NCBI GenBank assembly: GCA_903831585.1
Contig: CAIKYE010000196.1
Coordinates: 1-7,049, forward strand
DNA: 7,049 nucleotides
Reading direction: 5' to 3'
From: an uncultured Micrococcales bacterium
Lineage (GTDB): Bacteria > Actinomycetota > Actinomycetes > Actinomycetales > Microbacteriaceae
The notes beneath the pieces were generated by a model. The model saw only the letters and a program-made list of their open reading frames with translations, was not told the DNA's origin and searched no databases. Both the position numbers and the translations under genes were made by a program. This document shows, piece after piece, positions 1-5,479 of this stretch (position 1 is its first letter; the number at the start of each line of letters is the position of its first letter).

Positions 1-1
1 A

Positions 2-982
2 TTTAAGCGATTCGCAGATCGCGAGTTGCTATCGCAAATCGAAGCGAACCTCGAACTAGTCGAGGCAGAGTTGCAAGAAGCAACGAAGCACACCAACCCG
101 ATTTTGCGGCAGGCCGCCCGTCACCTTGTCGAAGCCGGTGGCAAGCGAGTGCGACCGGTACTTGTCTTGCTAAGCGCATTACTCGGTGACGGTGCAACCA
201 AGCGCGTAATTGATGCCGCCGCAATCGTCGAGCTAACACATCTCGCAACTCTCTATCACGATGACGTAATGGATGATGCGCCAACCAGGCGCGGAGTGCC
301 AACCGCCCAGCATGTTTTCTCAAACTCAATTGCGATTCTGGTTGGCGATCTGTTGCTAGCACGAGCCTCAATTCTTTCGACCCGTCTTGGCATCGAGGCA
401 ATCACGATGCAGGCAAACACTTTCGAGAGACTCTGCATTGGTCAACTAAACGAGAGTGTTGGGCCGCAGGCAGATGAAGATCCAATCGCGCACTACATTC
501 AAGTTTTGGCAGACAAGACCGGCTCGCTAATCGCAATCAGCGCCAAACTCGGCGTCATGATTGCTAACGCCCCCGAGCAGTACCTCGAGCCGCTCAGTGA
601 ATTCGGCGAAAAAATTGGTGTGGCTTTTCAACTTGTCGATGACGTGATCGACATTTCAGAGGCCGGCCCTTCGGGCAAGACACCGGGAACCGACCTGCGT
701 GCCGGTGTGCCAACCATGCCAGTGCTTCTGCTGCGCAGGCTAGCCAAGACCGATGCCGAAGCAGCCGCGCTGGTTGAAGAAATCGATTCAGACCTGTCGT
801 CTGACCAAAGGCTTGCAGAGGTCGTGGCCAAGCTGCGCAACCACTCTGTTGCCGAAGATGCGTTTGCCGAGGCAAAGCGCTGGGCTGAGTCTGCCATCGA
901 GGCTCTCTCGGTGCTACCCGAGGGCCAAACCAAACGTGCGCTAACCCACTTTGCAAACGCAGTTGTCGAGCGAGACAACTAG
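2..982 (+). CDS. trans-polyprenyl diphosphate synthase, 5' end cut by window edge
   Basis: Class I trans-isoprenyl diphosphate synthase, which condenses isopentenyl diphosphate onto an allylic diphosphate in the cytoplasm, at the membrane face. The frame is open from the window edge (about eight codons precede a TTG at 26), so the true start lies to the left and TTG-26 is probably not it. Numbering from that TTG: GGKRVRP at 38-44, the first Asp-rich motif DDVMD at 79-83 followed by RRG, KTGS near 164-167, the second Asp-rich motif DDVID at 205-209, then GKTPGTDLRAGVPT at 217-230. Both metal-binding motifs are intact and the C-terminus looks complete. The family overview suggests a long-chain (C35-C50) enzyme for the menaquinone side chain, but chain length cannot be read reliably from this sequence; geranylgeranyl synthase is the alternative. 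It leads an apparent operon with the reductase 18 bp downstream. Confidence 0.93.
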   Translation, partial: FKRFADRELLSQIEANLELVEAELQEATKHTNPILRQAARHLVEAGGKRVRPVLVLLSALLGDGATKRVIDAAAIVELTHLATLYHDDVMDDAPTRRGVPTAQHVFSNSIAILVGDLLLARASILSTRLGIEAITMQANTFERLCIGQLNESVGPQADEDPIAHYIQVLADKTGSLIAISAKLGVMIANAPEQYLEPLSEFGEKIGVAFQLVDDVIDISEAGPSGKTPGTDLRAGVPTMPVLLLRRLAKTDAEAAALVEEIDSDLSSDQRLAEVVAKLRNHSVAEDAFAEAKRWAESAIEALSVLPEGQTKRALTHFANAVVERDN

Positions 983-1000
983 AAACAGTTCAAGGAAACC

Positions 1001-2356
1001 ATGTCGAAACTAAGACTCGCAATTGTCGGTGCCGGGCCCGCCGGAATATATGCTGCCGACCTGCTTATCAAATCTGAGTTGCGCGATTTCGATGTTTCGA
1101 TTGACCTGTTCGATTTGTTACCAGCGCCATACGGATTGGTTCGTTACGGGGTTGCACCAGACCATCCGAGAATAAAAGGGATCATGAAGGCACTCTTTGA
1201 GGTGCTCGATCGCGGTGACATCAGATTTTTTGGAAACGTTGAGTATGGCAAAGACATAACTCTCGATGAACTCAAAGAGCGCTATAACGCGGTGATTTTT
1301 GCAACCGGTGCAATCAAAGATGCAGATCTGGACATTCCTGGAATCACCCTCGATGGATCATTTGGCGCTGCCGACTTTGTGAACTGGTATGACGCGCATC
1401 CCGATGTTTCTAGAAGTTGGCCGCTGCACGCAAAAGAAATTGCGGTTATCGGAAACGGAAACGTTGCCCTCGATGTGGCGAGAATGCTAATCAAGGTGCC
1501 AGAGCAATTGCTGAGCACCGATATTCCAGCTCACGTTTTTGAAGCGCTAAAGAATTCGCCGGTAACCGACGTTCATGTCTTCGGTCGTCGCGGCCCTGCG
1601 CAAGTTAAGTTCACACCGCTCGAGTTGCGCGAGGCGACAGACATTGAAGGTGTCGACACGATCGTGCACGACGAAGATTACAAGTATGACGAAGGTTCGC
1701 AAGCGGCAATCGATGGCAACAACCAAACCCGAGTGATGGTTAAGACTCTCGAGGGTTTGCGCGAGAAGAGCCCGACTGGTGCCTCTCGCAGATTGCACCT
1801 GCACTTCTTTAGTCAGCCGGTTCAAGTGCTTGGCGAAGACGGCAAGGTCGTAGGTTTCGAGATCGAGCGCACCGAACTTGATGGCAAGGGGGGAGTAACC
1901 CCGACCGGAGAATTCAGGCGTTTTGACGTTCAGGCGGTTTATCGAGCCGTCGGTTACTTCGGCAGCGCCCTGCCCGAGGTTCCATTCACCGAGCGTTTGG
2001 GTGTGATTCCTAACGACGGTGGCCGAGTGCTCTCGGCCGAGGGTCAGCAAATTGCTGGGGTCTATGCCACCGGCTGGATCAAACGCGGGCCGATTGGCCT
2101 AATTGGCCACACCAAGAGCGACGCCATCGAGACCATAACCAACCTGATCGCCGACCAGCAGACCTGGTGGACTCCTTCGAAACCCGAAGAGAGCTCAGTG
2201 GTTGACCTGCTCGACTCAAAACAGGTTGCCTATGTTTCTTGGGCCGATTGGCTAAAGGTCGATGCCGAAGAGGTTCGCCTCGGCGAGGCCGAGGGGCGCG
2301 AACGAATCAAATTATTTGACCGAGCCGACTACGAGAGAATTGTTGGCCGTGGCTAA
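1001..2356 (+). CDS. fprA: FprA-like ferredoxin/flavodoxin-NADP+ reductase (adrenodoxin reductase family)
   Basis: A 451-residue cytoplasmic FAD enzyme that moves electrons between NADP(H) and ferredoxin or a similar carrier. Visible motifs: the FAD Rossmann motif GAGPAG at 10-15, PYGLVRYGVAPDH at 43-55, an ATG turn at 101-103, the NADP Rossmann motif GNGNVA at 151-156, FGRRGPAQVKFT at 194-205 whose Arg pair (196-197) would bind the 2'-phosphate of NADPH by analogy with mycobacterial FprA, and the C-terminal flavin-contacting stretch GWIKRGPIGLIGHTK at 358-372. Length and motif order match the adrenodoxin reductase/FprA family, not plant-type FNR. The ATG start is supported by AAGGA at 992-996, four bases upstream. 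It sits 18 bp after the prenyl synthase and 24 bp before the transporter. No ferredoxin gene is visible, so the partner is unknown. The fprA symbol is by family only. Confidence 0.93.
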   Translation: MSKLRLAIVGAGPAGIYAADLLIKSELRDFDVSIDLFDLLPAPYGLVRYGVAPDHPRIKGIMKALFEVLDRGDIRFFGNVEYGKDITLDELKERYNAVIFATGAIKDADLDIPGITLDGSFGAADFVNWYDAHPDVSRSWPLHAKEIAVIGNGNVALDVARMLIKVPEQLLSTDIPAHVFEALKNSPVTDVHVFGRRGPAQVKFTPLELREATDIEGVDTIVHDEDYKYDEGSQAAIDGNNQTRVMVKTLEGLREKSPTGASRRLHLHFFSQPVQVLGEDGKVVGFEIERTELDGKGGVTPTGEFRRFDVQAVYRAVGYFGSALPEVPFTERLGVIPNDGGRVLSAEGQQIAGVYATGWIKRGPIGLIGHTKSDAIETITNLIADQQTWWTPSKPEESSVVDLLDSKQVAYVSWADWLKVDAEEVRLGEAEGRERIKLFDRADYERIVGRG

Positions 2357-2380
2357 TTTTTTTGAAGTGAAGCGAATTCA

Positions 2381-3649
2381 GTGGCTGCCCTCAGCAAGGT
2401 AAGAGCAAGGTCTGCCCAGCGGGCGCTGGTGATTATGTTTTTCGTTCAGGGTTTCGCTGCAACCGTTATGGTTCCCAGAATTCCTGAGCTCATTGATCAG
2501 CTGGGTGTGAACCTGGTCGTCTGGGGCACCGTAATCGGTCTCGCCGGTCTTGGCTCACTGCTGCCGCTGATTTTCACCAATGGGCTGGTGGCTCGATTCG
2601 GAACCCGACCGGTCATTCGTGTGGCGGCAGCCTTTATTGCCATGTTTGTAGTTTTGCTGCCCTGGGCTAGCAACGTGTACGTGTTTTTTGTAATTCAGGT
2701 GGCACAAACCATGGCGTTTAGCGCCTTCAATATCGGCATCAACGCCGCATCGGTCATGTTGCAAAAGAAAATGAAGCGAATCATCATTGGAAAGATGCAC
2801 GCGGCTTGGAGCATTGGCGCAGCATCTTCGGCGGCCATAAGTGGCATTCTGGTGAACTTCATCGACTTCAAAACACACATGGCCCTAGCTGGCCTAGCCT
2901 GCTTTATTGCTTTTCAGTTCTCTGGCAGAGCGCTGCTTGAACCGGTAGCCGACGGACACAAGACAGAAGTGGATCGGCAGCAAAAGGTGTCGTGGCTCAA
3001 GACTCCGATGTTCGTTTGGCTTCTGACGGCGGGATTGTTTGCGGGTGTGTGGCCAGAGATAGTGATGATCGACTGGAGTGCGCTCTTTAGCAAAGAGGTC
3101 ATGAACTTGAGCCCCGCACTGAGTGCGATTCCATACACGGCCTTCACGGTGGCCATGATCATCGGCCGTTTGTCTGTAGACCGAATTCCAAAGAGCGTGC
3201 ACATTAGCGAGTTGGCCAAGTGGGGTGGAATCGTCGGCTCGCTTCTAATTGCCGCAGGAATATGGCTCGGACCCTTGGTTTCAAAAACAGATGCCGTGCT
3301 CGGGCTCGTTGTGCTCTGCGTGCTTTGGGGGCTAGCGGGTCTCGGTGTCGGCCCGCAGGTGCCGAGTTTCTTTACCGCCGGCGGAAACGTCATGGGTTTG
3401 ACCACGGCCCAGGTTTTGACACGCATGAGCATGATAAACACTTTCGTGACGCTGTCGGCAAAGTTTTTGATGGGCGCGCTCGCGCAAGAAGATCTTCAGC
3501 TCGCATTTATGTTTCCGGCTATCACGCTTCTGTTCGCCGGGGTAATTTCGGCCTTTGTCATTAGTCGCGCAAAGAGAAATGAAAAAGAAATGCTAACGGC
3601 GTTTCCGCCAACCGCGCCAATCGTGACGATCGAAGAACAGCGAAACTAA
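2381..3649 (+). CDS. MFS transporter, YbjJ-like
   Basis: A 422-residue inner-membrane carrier of the major facilitator superfamily. Hydrophobicity suggests about twelve helices, roughly at 15-35, 45-67, 78-94, 98-117, 141-160, 165-182, 211-230, 248-262, 271-290, 296-318, 335-357 and 372-394, with a polar central loop at 183-210. The loop 2-3 signature appears as [14 protein letters not shown] (67-80). The [12 protein letters not shown] stretch (225-236) resembles the E....DWSA motif of the YbjJ group of MFS proteins. Substrates are poorly known in this group, so none is assigned. The GTG start is the only reasonable one: a TGA lies in frame at 2363, and the predicted first helix begins about 15 residues in. 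The ribosome binding site is weak (GAAGTGA about ten bases upstream). It is the last gene of the plus-strand run, and its stop overlaps the yajQ stop by four bases. Confidence 0.88.
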   Translation: MAALSKVRARSAQRALVIMFFVQGFAATVMVPRIPELIDQLGVNLVVWGTVIGLAGLGSLLPLIFTNGLVARFGTRPVIRVAAAFIAMFVVLLPWASNVYVFFVIQVAQTMAFSAFNIGINAASVMLQKKMKRIIIGKMHAAWSIGAASSAAISGILVNFIDFKTHMALAGLACFIAFQFSGRALLEPVADGHKTEVDRQQKVSWLKTPMFVWLLTAGLFAGVWPEIVMIDWSALFSKEVMNLSPALSAIPYTAFTVAMIIGRLSVDRIPKSVHISELAKWGGIVGSLLIAAGIWLGPLVSKTDAVLGLVVLCVLWGLAGLGVGPQVPSFFTAGGNVMGLTTAQVLTRMSMINTFVTLSAKFLMGALAQEDLQLAFMFPAITLLFAGVISAFVISRAKRNEKEMLTAFPPTAPIVTIEEQRN

Positions 3650-4134
3650 CGGTAGTTCACAAATTGAAGATCTACGTCTAGATCTTTTGACTTCAACAGG
3701 GCAATCAAATCTTGAAGATCATCGCGACTCTTGCTAGATACACGCAGCTCGTCACCTTGAATCTGAGACTTTATGCTCTTGGCCGCTTCTTCACGAATAA
3801 TCTTTGAGATCTTCTTTGCTTGCTCTTGCTCGATGCCATTCTTTAGCTCGGCTTCGATGCGGTACTCCTTGCCAGAGGCAAAAGGCTTGCCAGCATCAAG
3901 GCTCTTGAGCGAGATGCCGCGCTTGACCAACTTCGATTGAAAGACGTCTAAAACGGCGAGAACACGCTCTTCGCTCGATGCCTTCATGAGAACTTTTTCG
4001 CCAGACCAGTCAACCGAAGCCCCGACTCCCTTGAAGTCATAGCGCTGCTCAATTTCCTTCTGAGCTTGGGTGAGGGCGTTTGCAGCCTCTTGCTTGTCTA
4101 CTTTGCTTACGATGTCGAATGATGAGTCAGCCAT
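3646..4134 (-). CDS. yajQ: YajQ family nucleotide-binding protein
   Basis: A 162-residue cytoplasmic protein of the YajQ (formerly DUF520/UPF0234) family. Seen: [13 protein letters not shown] (4-16), the conserved RYDFKG (31-36), KSLDAGKP (77-84), a long run matching the family core [23 protein letters not shown] split over 119-141, and the typical C-terminus LQFVNYR. Length matches the family (about 160-165). Members bind nucleotides; a Xanthomonas homologue was reported to bind cyclic di-GMP, but the role in actinobacteria is not settled. I choose the ATG at 4134 over an in-frame TTG at 4140 because the resulting N-terminus fits the family. The gene starts 13 bp after the lacI stop, so cotranscription is possible, but a TAGAAT hexamer seven bases upstream of the ATG suggests its own, possibly leaderless, promoter. 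Confidence 0.95.
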   Translation of the reverse strand: MADSSFDIVSKVDKQEAANALTQAQKEIEQRYDFKGVGASVDWSGEKVLMKASSEERVLAVLDVFQSKLVKRGISLKSLDAGKPFASGKEYRIEAELKNGIEQEQAKKISKIIREEAAKSIKSQIQGDELRVSSKSRDDLQDLIALLKSKDLDVDLQFVNYR

Positions 4135-4140
4135 AGCCAA

Positions 4141-4146
4141 ATTCTA
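4141..4146 (-). promoter_or_regulatory. Candidate -10 element of yajQ (possible leaderless start)
   Basis: Minus-strand TAGAAT ends seven bases before the yajQ ATG, so a transcript would begin at or next to the start codon. This is the layout of actinobacterial leaderless genes. There is no convincing -35 hexamer at the expected distance. The only Shine-Dalgarno-like sequence, AGGT at 4146-4149, is 11 bases from the ATG, which is long. The -10 call rests on one hexamer and spacing. Confidence 0.35.
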
Positions 4147-4147
4147 C

Positions 4148-5182
4148 CTATCGTGAAGTGTGCGGTGGGCGCGCGGTGCTGCCGCGAATCAAAAGTTCGG
4201 CGCTCCAGTCGAACTGCTCTTCGACGTTCGGGTGCTGCTCTAGAGCCGGGTCGTCGAGAAGGTTCAACAAAATCTCAACTGCGCGAGCACCCTGACCTCT
4301 AACCCGCTGATTAACTGTGGTCAGCTCGAAGAAGTCAGACATGTCGTGGTTATCGATTCCAATCACCGATACATCAGCTGGCACCTGCAGGCCAAGGTCT
4401 TTGGCCGCCATGATTGCACCGAATGCCATCTCGTCCGAATTACAAAAAATTGCGGTCGGCGCATTGTGCGGATCTCCGAGCATCTGCTTGGCAACCACGT
4501 ATGCGCTCTGCAGGGTGAAGTCTGCGCGCGCTGACCAGTAAGGCTTCACTTCGAGGCCAGCCGAATTCAAGGCATCAACGTATCCGTTGTGTCGCTGGTT
4601 TGGTTGGTTGAACTCTATGTCCGAGGCTTCGAGACCGCTGATGTTTGCGATGCGGGTGTGCCCGAGTGAAATCAAATGATCGGTTGCAAGTCGACCAGCC
4701 TTGCGGTCATCCATGACGAGTGATCGCGCACCATCGATGTGCCCGCCGATTGCAAGGATGGGTTTCTTCATGCGGTTGAGCAAATCAAGTTCGCGCGCAC
4801 TCGGAGCCACTGCCACGGCAAGCACGGCATCTACTCGCTGTCGCAGCAAAAAGTCGTTGAAAATCTTTTCGCGCTGAGCTGCTCCACCGCTCAGGTTGTA
4901 AAGGGTGAGGTCATAGCCCGACTCGACCAGGGCGCTTTCTGCGCTCTCAAGAAACGCTCCGAAAAACCAGCGGTCAATGTAAGGCATTACAACGCCGATG
5001 TTTCGGTTGCGGCCGGTTGCAAGGGTGTAAGCAGAAGAAGAGGCAACATAGCCAAGTTCGGCAGCAGCCTTCTCAACCTTGGCGCGGGCCTTGTCAGATA
5101 CGTGATCTTTGCCCGAGAGTGCGCGCGACACCGTTGCGGTGCTTACGCCCGCAAGTTTCGCAACGTCTTCGATGCCAGCCAT
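4148..5182 (-). CDS. LacI family transcriptional regulator, probable alpha-glucoside/maltose regulator
   Basis: A 344-residue DNA-binding repressor. Residues 3-23 form the LacI-type helix-turn-helix (IEDVAKLAGVSTATVSRAL), followed by the hinge region SSSAYTLATGRNR (48-60) and a periplasmic-binding-protein-like effector domain starting at NIGVVMP (61-67). YIDRWFFGAFLESAESAL and the following SGYDLTLYNL (88-97) resemble actinobacterial sugar regulators, and DVSVIGIDNHDMSDF (270-284) is the usual C-terminal sub-domain motif. Length is normal and nothing is missing. The ATG at 5182 places the HTH directly at the N-terminus, as expected; AGG seven bases upstream is a modest ribosome binding site. 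A good promoter and candidate operators lie upstream, suggesting autoregulation. The nearby GH13 glucosidase on the same strand suggests an alpha-glucoside effector. That assignment is inference from neighbours, and the exact sugar cannot be read from the sequence. Confidence 0.93.
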   Translation of the reverse strand: MAGIEDVAKLAGVSTATVSRALSGKDHVSDKARAKVEKAAAELGYVASSSAYTLATGRNRNIGVVMPYIDRWFFGAFLESAESALVESGYDLTLYNLSGGAAQREKIFNDFLLRQRVDAVLAVAVAPSARELDLLNRMKKPILAIGGHIDGARSLVMDDRKAGRLATDHLISLGHTRIANISGLEASDIEFNQPNQRHNGYVDALNSAGLEVKPYWSARADFTLQSAYVVAKQMLGDPHNAPTAIFCNSDEMAFGAIMAAKDLGLQVPADVSVIGIDNHDMSDFFELTTVNQRVRGQGARAVEILLNLLDDPALEQHPNVEEQFDWSAELLIRGSTARPPHTSR

Positions 5183-5210
5183 GTAAAAACCTGTAAATCC
5201 CCAGTTGAAA

Positions 5211-5225
5211 TGTAAGAGATTTACA
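5211..5225. promoter_or_regulatory. Candidate LacI-type operator at the lacI transcription start
   Basis: TGTAA-GAGAT-TTACA is a perfect five-base inverted repeat with a five-base spacer. It directly follows the predicted -10 element and covers the predicted start site, a position where a bound repressor would block initiation. Unlike typical LacI-family operators it has no central CG and an odd-numbered centre, so the call is tentative. Confidence 0.35.
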
Positions 5226-5253
5226 ATTTAGGCCTAGCAGCTTGCGTTGGCAA
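5225..5253 (-). promoter_or_regulatory. lacI promoter, TTGCCA-N17-TAAATT
   Basis: On the minus strand TTGCCA (5253-5248, five of six matches to TTGACA) is separated by exactly 17 bases from TAAATT (5230-5225, four of six matches to TATAAT). Transcription would begin near 5218-5220, giving a leader of about 37 bases before the lacI ATG. The promoter lies downstream of the tRNA terminator, so lacI would be transcribed independently of the tRNA and glucosidase. Confidence 0.6.
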
Positions 5254-5254
5254 G
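5241..5254. promoter_or_regulatory. Inverted repeat overlapping the lacI -35 element
   Basis: CTTGC-GTTG-GCAAG is a perfect five-base inverted repeat with an even 14-base span, the usual size of a LacI-family site. It contains the predicted -35 hexamer. The central four bases are not symmetrical, so it may be an operator or chance. Confidence 0.3.
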
Positions 5255-5265
5255 GTCGTTAAAGT

Positions 5266-5295
5266 AAAAACCCAGCCGTGGAGAGCTGGGTTTTT
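5266..5295 (-). terminator. Rho-independent terminator after tRNA-Tyr
   Basis: CCCAGC (5271-5276) pairs with GCTGGG (5285-5290) around an eight-base loop, flanked by AAAAA (5266-5270) and TTTTT (5291-5295). On the minus strand it starts two bases after the tRNA 3' end and ends in a T run, a textbook intrinsic terminator. The symmetric A/T runs would also let it work on the plus strand, though no plus-strand transcript is expected there. Confidence 0.92.
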
Positions 5296-5296
5296 G

Positions 5297-5378
5297 TGGC
5301 TAGTGAGGGATTCGAACCCCCGAAGTCTGAGACGGCTGATTTACAGTCAGATCCCTTTGGCCGCTTGGGTAACTAGCC
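5297..5378 (-). tRNA. tRNA-Tyr (GUA anticodon)
   Basis: An 82-base class II tRNA. Acceptor strands GGCTAGT and ACTAGCC pair over seven bases, with discriminator A. The D-arm CCC-AAGCGGCCAAA-GGG closely resembles that of E. coli tRNA-Tyr. The anticodon loop CTGTAAA gives GUA at 5344-5342. The long variable arm holds GTC-TCA-GAC, and the T-arm GGGGG-TTCGAAT-CCCTC is intact with one G-T wobble. CCA is not encoded; CAC follows the acceptor, so it must be added after transcription. The pair at the base of the anticodon stem (27-43) reads T-C, a mismatch. The gene sits between the glucosidase and lacI on the same strand and has its own terminator. Confidence 0.97.
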
Positions 5379-5386
5379 AGTGTGCA

Positions 5387-5416
5387 TTCGGTCACCTGTG
5401 TGGACAACTGACCGAA
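5387..5416. repeat. Eight-base perfect inverted repeat in the tRNA-Tyr leader
   Basis: TTCGGTCA (5387-5394) and TGACCGAA (5409-5416) are perfect inverted copies 14 bases apart, and inside them TGT (5397-5399) can pair with ACA (5404-5406) around GTGG. In RNA this would be a stable hairpin eight bases upstream of the mature tRNA 5' end. No T run follows on the minus strand, so it does not look like an intrinsic terminator of the glucosidase gene. Confidence 0.7.
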
Positions 5417-5427
5417 CGAACTTCACT

Positions 5428-5456
5428 AGATTACCCGAAAGTCGCCCGCTAACCAA
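5428..5456 (-). promoter_or_regulatory. Candidate tRNA-Tyr promoter, TTGGTT-N17-TAATCT
   Basis: On the minus strand TTGGTT (5456-5451) and TAATCT (5433-5428) are separated by 17 bases. The predicted start near 5421 would give a roughly 43-base leader, to be removed by RNase P, that contains the 5387-5416 hairpin. Both hexamers are only moderate matches; spacing and position are the main support. Confidence 0.42.
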
Positions 5457-5462
5457 GCGAGC
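5444..5462 (-). terminator. Weak hairpin after the glucosidase gene
   Basis: GCCCGC (5444-5449) and GCGAGC (5457-5462) form a six-pair stem (one G-T wobble) around a seven-base loop, 17 bases after the glucosidase stop. Only a short T stretch follows on the minus strand (ACTTTC), so it is a poor intrinsic terminator. The stem loop also holds the candidate tRNA -35 element. It could weaken readthrough from the glucosidase gene or be chance. Confidence 0.25.
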
Positions 5463-5479
5463 ATTCGAATCTTGAAGAT

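Noticed and set aside
26..28. TTG as the true start of the prenyl synthase
   Set aside because: The frame is open to the window edge and family members carry additional N-terminal residues, so the real start is most likely outside the window.
2914..3441. Long open frame antisense to the MFS gene
   Set aside because: It lies wholly within a well-supported transporter gene on the other strand, has low-complexity Ser/Thr/Pro-rich composition typical of shadow frames and shows no recognisable domain.
4138..4140. TTG as the yajQ start
   Set aside because: It adds only two residues, and the ATG six bases downstream fits the family N-terminus and the candidate -10 spacing better.
4739..5215. Open frame antisense to the 5' part of lacI, extending over its promoter
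   Set aside because: It overlaps the conserved HTH coding region and has no recognisable motif or ribosome binding site.
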